Notes: generated from the sequence alone by a model not told the origin. Positions 1-6,793 are shown, numbered from the stretch's first letter. The stretch is 21,698 nt of DNA from JADZEJ01 sp964426815 (GCA_964426815.1 CAYRRZ010000017.1:1-21698), one strand, 5' to 3'. A program made the numbers and translations.

Positions 1-2
1 AG

Positions 3-110
3 CTGGCCGAGCTCATTCAGGATCGACTCGAGCGCGGTACGTGGAATCTCAAAGAGGCCGACGACAATCGTCGGCGTCTCATCGAGAACTTCGCGTACTA
101 CCGCGCTTGA
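3..110 (+). CDS. C-terminal end of an unknown protein (partial)
   Basis: An open frame enters from the left edge and ends at a TGA at 108-110, giving 35 visible residues. The visible part is charged and probably helical, with Arg/Glu/Asp-rich stretches, and ends in FAYYRA. Codons are GC-rich (CTC, GAG, CGC, ATC), unlike the AT-leaning trpS or RNase J genes nearby but like the uncharacterised genes at 5821, 18594 and 19249. A strong terminator follows 24 nt later, which supports this being a true gene end. No family can be assigned from the fragment. Confidence 0.6.
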   Translation: MAELIQDRLERGTWNLKEADDNRRRLIENFAYYRA

Positions 111-133
111 TCTCATGGTCGAGCATTGTCTCA

Positions 134-173
134 ACACCCGTTTCGGACTTCTTCCGACCGGGTGTGTTTTTTT
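134..173 (+). terminator. Rho-independent terminator of the gene ending at 110
   Basis: ACACCCG (134-140) pairs with CGGGTGT (159-165). An inner TCGGA/TCCGA stem and a run of T from 166 complete the terminator. It is close in sequence to the terminator at 741-777. Confidence 0.85.
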
Positions 174-194
174 CAAAAAAAAGAAAGGGATTGA

Positions 195-223
195 TTGACA
201 AAAACAGGGTTTATTGATAGACA
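195..223 (+). promoter_or_regulatory. Possible promoter of the small membrane protein gene
   Basis: A perfect TTGACA (195-200) lies 17 nt before a weak TAGACA (218-223). An alternative -10 is TATAGA at 233-238, which sits in an inverted repeat. The -35 is convincing; which -10 is used is not. Confidence 0.35.
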
Positions 224-230
224 ACAGCTT

Positions 231-264
231 CGTATAGAAGACTCTATACGAGAAAGGCTCTTTC
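231..264 (+). promoter_or_regulatory. Inverted repeat and ribosome-site hairpin before the start at 266
   Basis: CGTATAGA (231-238) and TCTATACG (243-250) form a perfect 8-bp inverted repeat with loop AGAC. Directly after it, GAAAG (252-256) can pair with CTTTC (260-264), which would hide the purine-rich ribosome-binding stretch AGAAAGG just before ATG at 266. It could be an operator or a leader RNA structure. The pairing is seen directly; the role is inferred. Confidence 0.45.
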
Positions 265-265
265 C

Positions 266-721
266 ATGAATCGAAAAAAACGGTTGGGTATCGTTTGCGG
301 ATGCATCTGTTTGCTTGCGGTCTGGCTCCTTTGTGATGACCTGGCCATGATATTGCAAATGATTGGAGCTTGTACCCTTGGTCTGGGTATCGGCGCCGTG
401 ACGAAGCGTGTGTATCAGGCTTGGCGATGGGTACATCGTTGGTCTAAACGCATGGCATGTATACCAGACCTCGGTCCAAATATGGATGATTTCTATGTCC
501 TTTCGCTCATGAAAGCGATGGATAAAGATCGGGTCTTGTTCTGGCTCTTGCCTCAGCAGATCTACGTTAAAGATGATGCTAAGCGCACTGAGGCTTTGCG
601 CAAGGCTTTCTTCCGGGTTCTGCGAAAATTCCATAAACAGAACTACATGTCGGGCTGGAAAAATCCGTCCCGCGCACGCCTTGAAAAGCTCATTCGCCCC
701 ACAAACAACGTCAGAAACTGA
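266..721 (+). CDS. Small two-helix membrane protein, unknown function
   Basis: This 151-residue protein has a basic start (MNRKKR) and two hydrophobic stretches at about residues 8-24 and 27-46, read as a membrane hairpin. A basic, amphipathic cytoplasmic part of about 100 residues follows, rich in Lys/Arg and aromatic residues, including RKAFFRVLRKFHKQNY. No enzyme motif is visible and I do not recognise the family. The ATG at 266 is preceded by the purine-rich AGAAAGG at 251-257, and an inverted repeat lies just upstream. The gene stands alone between two terminators. The positive tail could bind nucleic acid or lipid head groups, but nothing in the sequence decides this. Confidence 0.65.
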   Translation: MNRKKRLGIVCGCICLLAVWLLCDDLAMILQMIGACTLGLGIGAVTKRVYQAWRWVHRWSKRMACIPDLGPNMDDFYVLSLMKAMDKDRVLFWLLPQQIYVKDDAKRTEALRKAFFRVLRKFHKQNYMSGWKNPSRARLEKLIRPTNNVRN

Positions 722-740
722 AACGTTATTCAGTTCAAAA

Positions 741-777
741 ACCCGTCTCGGAATACGTCCGACACGGGTATTTTTTT
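741..777. terminator. Bidirectional terminator between the membrane protein gene and trpS
   Basis: ACCCGT (741-746) pairs with ACGGGT (764-769), with an inner CTCGGA/TCCGAC pairing. T runs follow on the plus strand (from 771) and on the minus strand (below 741), so it serves both convergent genes. Confidence 0.85.
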
Positions 778-788
778 ATGAACAGATT

Positions 789-1778
789 TTATCTTCCCAA
801 CCCAACGCGTTCGCGCACGATCTTCATTTTCTTTTCCGCTATTTCTGCCGCAAAGTTTTTTCCGGCATCGAGAATATGTTGAAGCTCACCTGGATCTTGC
901 TGATATATCTGCAATTTTTGCTGAATAGGGGAGAGCATGTGAATCAAGGCTTCAGCGACGGCCTTCTTGAAGTCTCCATATCCTTTACCAGCAAACTCCG
1001 TTTCAATTTCAGGCATGGTCTTACCCGTTGCATGATGATAGATCGTCATCAAATTCGAAACGGCTGGTTTGTTCTGCACATCATATGCCACTTTTGCTTC
1101 TGAATCGGTTACCGCTTTCGACAATTTCTTCACAATCGTATCCGCATCGTCTGACAAAGCGATGTAATTCAAAGCTGAGGCAGCACTTTTAGACATCTTG
1201 ATACTTGGATCATCCAAGCCCATGATGCGTGCGCCAACTTTTTGAATCAGCGGCTGTGGTACCACGAAGGTGTCACCAAAGGTTTCATTAAAACGACGTG
1301 CGAGGACACGGGTTAATTCCAAATGCTGGGTCTGGTCTTCACCAACCGGCACTGATGTCGTGTCATACAGCAAAATATCAGCGGCCATCAATGCGGGATA
1401 GGTAAACAAGCCAACGCCCACATTCTCTCCGCGTTTTTTCGCTTTATCTTTAAATTGCGTCATGCGTTCCAATTCAGAAATCTTGGTGATCGTTCCTAAA
1501 ATCCAGCCGAGTTCCGCATGTTGTGAAACCTCGCTCTGAATAAAAATATTCGATCGTTTTGGATCAGTGCCAACCGCAAGATAGGTTGCAGCCATACGCA
1601 AGCTATTTTCGCGCAAGGTTTTTGGATCTTGCGGAACCGTAATCGCATGCAAATCAACCACACAAAACAAGCAACGATGACGATGTTGCATCTCAACCCA
1701 TTGCTTCAAAGCACCGATGTAATTTCCGATATGGAGAATGTTTGTGGGCTGAACGCCGCTCAAAACCAGGTCTTGCAT
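789..1778 (-). CDS. trpS: Tryptophan--tRNA ligase
   Basis: A class I aminoacyl-tRNA synthetase that charges tRNA-Trp with tryptophan using ATP. The N-terminus carries the SGVQPTN and LHIGNY signatures, the HIGH-type motif being HIGN at about residues 16-19. The KMSKS loop appears intact as IKMSKS. The length of about 330 residues is normal. The frame stays open upstream to 1856, but that part lies in pyrF's terminator hairpin, and family members begin only a few residues before SG.QP. I therefore place the start at ATG 1776-1778 (MQDLV), with ATG at 1785-1787 (MGIM) as an alternative. No strong ribosome-binding site precedes either; GGGG before MQDL is the best. It lies downstream of pyrF on the same strand but is separated by a terminator, so it probably has its own promoter. 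Confidence 0.95.
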   Translation of the reverse strand: MQDLVLSGVQPTNILHIGNYIGALKQWVEMQHRHRCLFCVVDLHAITVPQDPKTLRENSLRMAATYLAVGTDPKRSNIFIQSEVSQHAELGWILGTITKISELERMTQFKDKAKKRGENVGVGLFTYPALMAADILLYDTTSVPVGEDQTQHLELTRVLARRFNETFGDTFVVPQPLIQKVGARIMGLDDPSIKMSKSAASALNYIALSDDADTIVKKLSKAVTDSEAKVAYDVQNKPAVSNLMTIYHHATGKTMPEIETEFAGKGYGDFKKAVAEALIHMLSPIQQKLQIYQQDPGELQHILDAGKNFAAEIAEKKMKIVRERVGLGR

Positions 1779-1823
1779 AATCCCCATACGTTGCCAGGAA
1801 TGAAGCGCTTTGACAATTGCCAA

Positions 1824-1868
1824 CAAAAAACCCCGGCGACTCGCGTAAAAACGCAAGCCAGTCGGGGA
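1824..1868 (-). terminator. Terminator of pyrF
   Basis: On the minus strand CCCCG...CGGGG arms (1863-1867 with 1831-1835) enclose a long imperfect stem with an ACGC/GCGT core and a short loop. A T run follows at 1830-1825. It starts just after pyrF's stop and ends before the trpS start. Confidence 0.8.
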
Positions 1869-1872
1869 GTGG

Positions 1873-2589
1873 TTAGGCCGCCAAGGCGGCTTCGATTTCT
1901 TCGCTCAGTCGCTTGAGGGCTTCGGCTGGACCTTGTGGGCATTCCGTGACCGGCCGACCGATGACGATGCGATCAACGCCGGCCCGAATCGCTTCCGTCG
2001 GCGTCATCACGCGCTTTTGATCATTGGCCTCGGCCCAGGTCGGGCGAATGCCTGGTGCGATAATGCGCAGATCAGCGAATTGCTTCATGGAGCGCAGAAG
2101 TTGAACTTCTTTTGGCGAGCAGACAACTGTCCACGCGCCCTGGCTCGTCAGGTCTTGAACAAAGTTCATGACCTTGGCATCGGGCAAGATGCCAAAGATA
2201 TCACGGGCTTGTTGCTCGCTGTGGCTCGTGAGCACCGTCACTCCGATGACCGTGCTGTCTTTGGCCTGTTTGACCGCCGCTGCGATCCCATCCTTGCCCG
2301 CGCAGGCATGAATGGTAAAGCAGTCCACACCAAGCTCCGCTACGCGGCTCGCCGCACGACCCATGGTCTGCGGAATATCATGAAACTTGCCGTCATACAT
2401 CACGAGCAAGTTCAGATTATGCGCGGCATGAACCACATCAGGTCCGCAAGCCGTGATCAGCTCGAGGCCAATCTTGATCGTCGTGCAGTGCCCCGCGACC
2501 GCTTTCGCGAGTCGCTCGAAGGTGGCCAGGTCTGGGACATCTGCTGCCACAATGATGCGATCCTTGGGTTGAAGCACGGGATGATTCAT
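1873..2589 (-). CDS. pyrF: Orotidine 5'-phosphate decarboxylase
   Basis: Catalyses the last step of UMP synthesis, decarboxylating OMP. The 238-residue protein has the catalytic D-x-K-x-x-D array as DGKFHDIPQT, and the phosphate-binding end PGIRP...GVDRIVIGRPVT, typical of the short bacterial form. The frame is open four codons further upstream to a TTG at 2601. However, a full GGAGGT sits 4 nt before ATG at 2587-2589, which fixes the start; this is the clearest Shine-Dalgarno sequence in the window. The leader contains small hairpins, such as GCTTG/CAAGC at 2634-2646, of unknown meaning. No other pyrimidine gene is nearby, so whether the full pathway exists cannot be told here. Confidence 0.95.
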   Translation of the reverse strand: MNHPVLQPKDRIIVAADVPDLATFERLAKAVAGHCTTIKIGLELITACGPDVVHAAHNLNLLVMYDGKFHDIPQTMGRAASRVAELGVDCFTIHACAGKDGIAAAVKQAKDSTVIGVTVLTSHSEQQARDIFGILPDAKVMNFVQDLTSQGAWTVVCSPKEVQLLRSMKQFADLRIIAPGIRPTWAEANDQKRVMTPTEAIRAGVDRIVIGRPVTECPQGPAEALKRLSEEIEAALAA

Positions 2590-2687
2590 GTCGACCTCCA
2601 ATCGTGAGTGTTGAAAGAAAAGAACGCCACCTGAGCTTGCCTCAAGCCACTGACTTTGTCGAGACAGTCACCGAAAAACGGAGCTTG

Positions 2688-2696
2688 TGATATCAT
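2688..2696 (+). promoter_or_regulatory. Extended -10 promoter for the gene at 2728
   Basis: TGA-TATCAT matches an extended -10 (TGn-TATnnT) and predicts a transcript start near 2703, 25 nt before the ATG. No good -35 is present. The core TGATATCA is a palindrome, so a -10-like box also faces pyrF. Confidence 0.45.
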
Positions 2697-2727
2697 GTGG
2701 ACAAATCTCACTCATTTCGAACATTCT

Positions 2728-3063
2728 ATGCCAACTCTTCCTCCGCCAAAAATGCCGATGCGCCAAAATGATTCATTTCATATCGCTTTACTCATTCTCT
2801 GTGCCGTTGGTTTCTTGGTCTTGTACTTTAAAGTCGACCTTGATGGCTCATTGAATGCAAGCTATATCGCCAATGTCAGTCAGCAGGTTGAACGCGTCGA
2901 GCGCCGTATGATGATGGCAGAAAGAAAAATGGATGCTATGCGAAAACCACCTGTCGATCAGGCTGGGATGATAAAACCACCTGCGATGAAAGTTCAGGGC
3001 GATGGCGTAAATCCAAACGGCGGGGGAGTGATGGATGGTACAGGTCAAATCCGCATGCAATAA
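2728..3063 (+). CDS. Single-pass membrane protein with short coiled coil, unknown function
   Basis: This 111-residue protein starts with a Pro/Met-rich segment and a single membrane helix (about residues 17-34, FHIALLILCAVGFLVLYF). About 25 residues of likely coiled coil follow (SQQVERVERRMMMAERKMD), then a Pro/Gly-rich tail. The layout suggests a membrane-anchored extracellular oligomer. An upstream in-frame ATG at 2695 overlaps the predicted -10 box, so I use ATG 2728; neither has a clear ribosome-binding site. It lies alone between pyrF and RNase J and is followed by a two-way terminator. No family recognised. Confidence 0.6.
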   Translation: MPTLPPPKMPMRQNDSFHIALLILCAVGFLVLYFKVDLDGSLNASYIANVSQQVERVERRMMMAERKMDAMRKPPVDQAGMIKPPAMKVQGDGVNPNGGGVMDGTGQIRMQ

Positions 3064-3071
3064 AACAAAAA

Positions 3072-3098
3072 AACCTCCGACAGATCGGAGGTTTTTTT
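3072..3098. terminator. Bidirectional terminator shared with RNase J
   Basis: AACCTCCGA (3072-3080) pairs perfectly with TCGGAGGTT (3085-3093). It is flanked by A-rich sequence on the left and a T run on the right, so it works for both convergent genes. Confidence 0.9.
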
Positions 3099-3110
3099 GT
3101 TTCGTCTATT

Positions 3111-5219
3111 TTAGACTTCGACAATCACCGGCAAAATCATTGGACGACGTTGGGTCTTGGTGAACAAGAATTGCCCCAATTCATCGCGTACCTTGTCTTT
3201 GAGATAGGTGCCATTTGCGCTTGAACGTGGATCATTATCAGCTAAAACTTGGCCAACCTTCTTGCGTGCAAGATTGATCAATTCCTCATTGTTCTTCACA
3301 TAAATGAAGCCGCGAGAAATAATATCTGGCAATTGCAAGAGTTTACCCGTGCGTTGGCTCACGACAGCGATCACCAGGATCACGCCATCACCAGCCAATT
3401 CCTGACGATCACGGAGCACGACTTGATTGGTATCACCAACGCCTAAGCCGTCAACGAACACATAGGTCGTATCAACTTTTTTATTGGTTAATTGACCATT
3501 GCCTTGGGAATCAAATTCCATGATTTGGCCATTATCCGCGATAAAAATCTTGTCGCGATTAAAGCCGCCACGAACTGCCGCATTGGCATGTTCACACAAG
3601 AAGGAGTAGTTACCTTCAATTGGAATGATATAGCGTGGCTTGACCATGTTATGCATATCGATCAAGTCATCCTGACAAGCGTGACCACCAGCATGCACGT
3701 CCATCATCTGATAGTGAACGACGCGAGCGCCTTCACGATACAAGGTATCTTTGACGCGCTGCACCGAGCGTTCATTACCCGGAATGACCGAAGAAGAGAA
3801 CACCACAGTGTCACCCGGTTCAATTTCAACAAATGGATGTTCGCGATTTGCGATGCGCATCAAGACGGCGCGTTCTTCACCCTGAGCACCGGTACAAATA
3901 ATGGCTACGCGATCACGAGGGTAATTGCGAGCTTCCTTTGATTCGATCAAAGTGCCCTTTTGAATCTGCATGTATCCAAGTTCTTGGGCGATCGCGATAT
4001 TCGACTTCATCGAGAAGCCTTCAACCGCAACTTTGCGGCCATTGCGTTCACAAGCCAAAATAATCTGCTGAATACGCGAGATCATCGAAGCAAAGGTACC
4101 GATAATAATCTTGCCTTTGGCATTCTTAATGATTTCGTCGATATTGTGCTGAATTTCAAACTCACCCATCTGCTTACCTGGTTTGGTTGCATTGGTTGAG
4201 TCGACCATGAGAGCAAGCACATTGCGTTCGCCAAGTTTCAAAATCTTTTCGGTTTCTTGAATGGATTGCGCGCCTGGACCAGTTTCAAGTTTGAAGTCAC
4301 CGGTATGCACCACAATGCCGCAAGGCGTATCAACAATCACACCCATCGAGTTCATCATCGAGTGAGCAACGCCGAAGAACTCAACGCTAAACGCACCAAG
4401 ACGCAACACATCACTTGTCTTCACGATATGCATGTTGAGCGGAGCTTTGTCGCGATGATCTTCTTGGCGCTTGGCGATAATGGCGCAGGTCAAATCCGTC
4501 GAGAACAGGGGAGGATTGCCCAAAATCTGCATCAAATGAGGGATGCCACCGATGTGGTCATAGTGAGCATGCGTAATGATGACGCCGCGCACATTCTTTT
4601 CCTTGCCCTTCAAACAAGAGACATTTGGAATAATGTAGTCCACGCCTGGCATGTCTTCATCCGGAAACATGAGACCCATGTCGATGAGCAAGATGTCATC
4701 GCCATATTCAAGCATCGACATATTGCGACCGACTTCTTCATTGCCTCCTAAGACCGTGATCTTGAGGCGCTGATTTGGATCAGCTTGCAAAACATCCTTG
4801 TCCGTACCAGTCTTGAGGTATGGATTGTTCTTATAGGTGTTCATGCGAGCAGCGCGCTGAAAAGCGCCGCCTCCGGCACCGCCGAACTTGCCGCGTTTAC
4901 CGCCGCCGCCTGGGCCGCGCTTTTGATTGCCGCGATCACTGCGTTCTTTATTAAATTGGCTGCCTTTCGCGGCTTTCTCCTCCTTGGCAAAACCTTGCTG
5001 CAAAGAAAGTTTTTTCACTTCGCCAGCTTCTTTAAAAGGCATTGGTTGGCGAGGAGCGATTGGGTGTTTGGCATTCCGAGCCACGGCCTTTTCGATAATC
5101 GAAGGATGTGGGGCATCAGAAACAGGGCCTCGAGGAGGCAAATCACGCTTCACGAAGGGTCGACGAAATGGTCGGCGTCCTTGTGGATGCGTAGGGTTGG
5201 TGTTTGGTTGTACGTCCAT
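3111..5219 (-). CDS. rnj: Ribonuclease J, with long basic N-terminal tail
   Basis: A metallo-beta-lactamase/beta-CASP ribonuclease for RNA decay and processing. Of 702 residues, about 1-150 are a low-complexity tail rich in Arg, Lys, Gly and Pro (for example KRGPGGGGKRGKFGG), absent from the roughly 555-residue classic enzymes. The catalytic core then begins with LKITVLGG. The zinc motif HAHYDH is at about 217-222, with further ligands in VAHS and HTGDFK. The CTGAQGEE and GGHACQ motifs of the beta-CASP part are present. The usual PVHGE motif reads PIEGN, with Glu535 where a metal-binding His is expected. The C-terminal domain follows and the protein ends at VIVEV. It is a single gene with its own promoter and a 55-nt leader. 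Function is secure; the start could be internal to the tail, as there is no ribosome-binding site at 5219. Confidence 0.93.
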   Translation of the reverse strand: MDVQPNTNPTHPQGRRPFRRPFVKRDLPPRGPVSDAPHPSIIEKAVARNAKHPIAPRQPMPFKEAGEVKKLSLQQGFAKEEKAAKGSQFNKERSDRGNQKRGPGGGGKRGKFGGAGGGAFQRAARMNTYKNNPYLKTGTDKDVLQADPNQRLKITVLGGNEEVGRNMSMLEYGDDILLIDMGLMFPDEDMPGVDYIIPNVSCLKGKEKNVRGVIITHAHYDHIGGIPHLMQILGNPPLFSTDLTCAIIAKRQEDHRDKAPLNMHIVKTSDVLRLGAFSVEFFGVAHSMMNSMGVIVDTPCGIVVHTGDFKLETGPGAQSIQETEKILKLGERNVLALMVDSTNATKPGKQMGEFEIQHNIDEIIKNAKGKIIIGTFASMISRIQQIILACERNGRKVAVEGFSMKSNIAIAQELGYMQIQKGTLIESKEARNYPRDRVAIICTGAQGEERAVLMRIANREHPFVEIEPGDTVVFSSSVIPGNERSVQRVKDTLYREGARVVHYQMMDVHAGGHACQDDLIDMHNMVKPRYIIPIEGNYSFLCEHANAAVRGGFNRDKIFIADNGQIMEFDSQGNGQLTNKKVDTTYVFVDGLGVGDTNQVVLRDRQELAGDGVILVIAVVSQRTGKLLQLPDIISRGFIYVKNNEELINLARKKVGQVLADNDPRSSANGTYLKDKVRDELGQFLFTKTQRRPMILPVIVEV

Positions 5220-5248
5220 AGTGGAAGAATAATCTTCAGCACTTGCAT

Positions 5249-5270
5249 CTGAAATGACGAGCGGTTTCAG
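5249..5270 (-). promoter_or_regulatory. Small hairpin in the RNase J leader
   Basis: CTGAAA and TTTCAG (plus-strand 5249-5254 and 5265-5270) form a perfect 6-bp stem in the predicted 5' leader of the RNase J mRNA. A role in autoregulation is possible but only inferred. Confidence 0.3.
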
Positions 5271-5281
5271 CTAAAGCGACA

Positions 5282-5309
5282 AAGATAGAATAATGATTTT
5301 TTGTGTAAA
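5282..5309 (-). promoter_or_regulatory. Promoter of RNase J
   Basis: On the minus strand TTTACA (5309-5304), 16 nt, then TATCTT (5287-5282). This predicts a start near 5275 and a leader of about 55 nt. Confidence 0.55.
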
Positions 5310-5803
5310 ACGAATGTCAGATGACGGATGCCATCCTGAACAAAGGGGAGAATCAAACAATTCAGCGCTTAGCCCAAGATGACAGCTTCTTATAATGTCT
5401 TGATGAGAAATGGGGACTGGGTGCATCCGTCCGCACTTCACGACCATCGAAAGTGTCCAATATTTTGGCTTAACTCAGCGACGACAGTGAAACGATGTGG
5501 ATAATATAGCAGATAACCATAAAAGCGTCAAAGCCTCTATCAAAAAGGCGAGCGAGAGTTAATGGGTAAAAAGGCTTAATATAGCGAAAAAGTATGGACA
5601 TAGAGGGAGGAGAGCTATTCCGTCATCTCGATCCACCGAAGGAGGAAGGGGTCTTAAGGAGCTGGTCCAAGTTTTCTATACGAGTTCGATACGATAAGAG
5701 GTTTAGATCTAGACAGAAGGGCTAGAATAGACTAGTTTTCTTGAGGTTCTTGCTTTTTTGCGAGGACTGTAGAGAAGAGAATCCACGAGTGACTGCAGTA
5801 CTT
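5310..5803. other. Intergenic stretch with no convincing gene
   Basis: About 500 nt between the RNase J promoter and the promoter of the gene at 5821. It contains a perfect TATAAT at 5391-5396 with no good -35; two short hairpins (GGATG-C-CATCC near 5326-5336 and GTGC/GCAC near 5422-5437); a purine-rich stretch GTCATCTCGATCCACCGAAG near 5622-5641 that resembles degenerate intergenic repeats; and three CTAG sites near 5709-5735. I saw no rRNA, tRNA, tmRNA, RNase P or SRP RNA signature. A 43-codon frame at 5594-5725 is not supported. Confidence 0.5.
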
Positions 5804-5812
5804 TGATATAAG
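5804..5812 (+). promoter_or_regulatory. Extended -10 promoter for the gene at 5821
   Basis: TGA-TATAAG is an extended -10 ending 9 nt before ATG 5821, predicting a 2-nt leader. The AGAGGG that looks like a ribosome-binding site overlaps this box, so it would not be in the mRNA if this promoter is used. Confidence 0.45.
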
Positions 5813-5820
5813 AGGGTGCA

Positions 5821-6354
5821 ATGGAACAGGACGAAAAAAATGTGCATCATGATTTGTTCACACGACCTCTCGTCGATGGAGAGAGGCTTGTTCATGTCGA
5901 CTACAGCATGCCGCGCGGTGGAGGTGCGTGTGCGTCATCGACGGAGATGCTTTCAAAACACGCCCCCGCACCAATGTTCAAGGGTAATGATAAGTGGCAG
6001 ACTCATCTTTCATGCGCCGGGATCGATCAGGCACCAGGTGAGCGCATTATGCTTGCTAAGGAGTTCAGGCGCGGTAAGGAGATCTGGATGATTATTCCCG
6101 AGATGAACGAGCGGGGGTATCGTCCCGCGATTCATCTCGAGGCATATGCGTATCTTAGAACCCCTTTCATCCAAGCCGAGCGTATGACAAAGGATGAGTT
6201 CTGCATCGCTCTCGGATCATATGCTGTAGTTGATGGCGTCCGTCGCGGTGCGGTGCTGTACAGGGATTCTGAACGCTTCTTTATTGATGGCAACTTCAGT
6301 CCCACGTGGTTCTTCCATACTGGTCTCTGTCTGTTCGTCCGCAAGTCTGCCTAG
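5821..6354 (+). CDS. Uncharacterised 177-residue protein
   Basis: A soluble, mixed-composition protein with no signal peptide or membrane helix. It is rich in aromatic residues in its second half and ends in the hydrophobic/basic sequence CLFVRKSA. Two early Asp-rich/His segments (HHDLFTRPL, HVDYSMP) and one conserved-looking stretch, EIWMIIPEMNERGYRPAIH, are visible, but I recognise no family. The ATG at 5821 fits both the AGAGGG upstream and the extended -10. Codon use is GC-rich (GAG, CGC, CTC), similar to the genes at 18594 and 19249. It stands alone, with 600 nt of empty sequence before it and a strong terminator after it, as accessory genes often do. Confidence 0.6.
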   Translation: MEQDEKNVHHDLFTRPLVDGERLVHVDYSMPRGGGACASSTEMLSKHAPAPMFKGNDKWQTHLSCAGIDQAPGERIMLAKEFRRGKEIWMIIPEMNERGYRPAIHLEAYAYLRTPFIQAERMTKDEFCIALGSYAVVDGVRRGAVLYRDSERFFIDGNFSPTWFFHTGLCLFVRKSA

Positions 6355-6367
6355 AGCAGATTCGTCC

Positions 6368-6420
6368 AACCCCGTTCGGTTCGCATTCAATTCTCGAATG
6401 CTTGAGCCGGACGGGTTTTC
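6368..6420 (+). terminator. Branched-stem terminator after the gene at 5821
   Basis: AACCCCGTTCGGTTC pairs imperfectly with GAGCCGGACGGGTT. An inner perfect GCATTC/GAATGC hairpin and TTTT at the end complete it. Confidence 0.7.
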
Positions 6421-6444
6421 ATTACCAAAAAGACCTCTTTTCGA

Positions 6445-6473
6445 TTGACACGATGTTTGTAGCCAGGCAAACT
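6445..6473 (+). promoter_or_regulatory. Promoter of tRNA-Leu
   Basis: A perfect TTGACA (6445-6450), 17 nt, then a weak CAAACT (6468-6473), 14 nt before the tRNA 5' end. The predicted start is near 6480. Confidence 0.5.
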
Positions 6474-6487
6474 CTCACCACCACTCT

Positions 6488-6574
6488 GGGCGAGTGGCGG
6501 AATTGGTAGACGCACTGGTTTCAGGTACCAGCGAGAGCAATCTCATGGGAGTTCGAGTCTCCCCCCGCCCACCA
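6488..6574 (+). tRNA. tRNA-Leu(CAG)
   Basis: An 87-nt class II tRNA with an encoded CCA end. The D-arm is GGCGGAATTGGTAGACGC, the anticodon stem CTGGT/ACCAG with loop TTCAGGT and anticodon CAG (reading CUG). The long variable arm has GAGA/TCTC, the T-arm is GGGAG-TTCGAGT-CTCCC, and the acceptor is GGGCGAG/CCCGCCC. One acceptor pair is A-C mismatched (position 6 with 67). The 3' part from 6520 is identical to the sequence after the gap, so the gene may be a chimera of two contigs; the mismatch could reflect that. Confidence 0.9.
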
Positions 6575-6674
6575 NNNNNNNNNNNNNNNNNNNNNNNNNN
6601 NNNNNNNNNNNNNNNNNNNNNNNNNNNNNNNNNNNNNNNNNNNNNNNNNNNNNNNNNNNNNNNNNNNNNNNNNN
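6575..6674. other. Scaffold gap of exactly 100 N
   Basis: Exactly 100 N separate two identical 55-nt sequences. A fixed 100-N run is a common placeholder for a gap of unknown length, so its true size may be zero, and neighbouring genes on the two sides may not really be adjacent. Confidence 0.95.
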
Positions 6675-6729
6675 TTCAGGTACCAGCGAGAGCAATCTCA
6701 TGGGAGTTCGAGTCTCCCCCCGCCCACCA
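6675..6729 (+). repeat. Second copy of the 3' 55 nt of tRNA-Leu
   Basis: It is identical to 6520-6574, from TTCAGG in the anticodon loop to CCA. It lacks the acceptor 5' strand and D-arm, so alone it is not a functional tRNA. It is either the unmerged end of the next contig or the 3' half of a second gene whose 5' half lies in the gap. Confidence 0.9.
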
Positions 6730-6793
6730 TCGAGCTGAGCTCGATTCGGCGAAAGTCGAGTCTGAGATCAATAAAGTTCGAGTGAATAAAGAT

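Noticed and set aside
1779..1856. Longer N-terminus for trpS
   Set aside because: It runs through pyrF's terminator hairpin, and TrpRS proteins begin only a few residues before the SG.QP motif.
1933..2607. 224-codon plus-strand frame opposite pyrF
   Set aside because: pyrF is certain by its motifs; the opposite frame is open because of codon bias and lacks any start signal.
5594..5725. 43-codon frame in the empty region before 5821, with a loose TAATAT upstream
   Set aside because: Low-complexity, charged product, no ribosome site, no good promoter spacing, and no recognisable similarity; likely chance.
5310..5803. Possible RNase P RNA, tmRNA, 6S or SRP RNA in the long intergenic region
   Set aside because: None of the conserved sequence blocks of these RNAs was found on either strand.
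6730..6744. TCGAGC-TGA-GCTCGA palindrome right after the tRNA copy, as an attachment site
   Set aside because: There is no integrase gene and no matching second site; it sits at a contig junction and is short enough to be chance or part of tRNA trailer processing.
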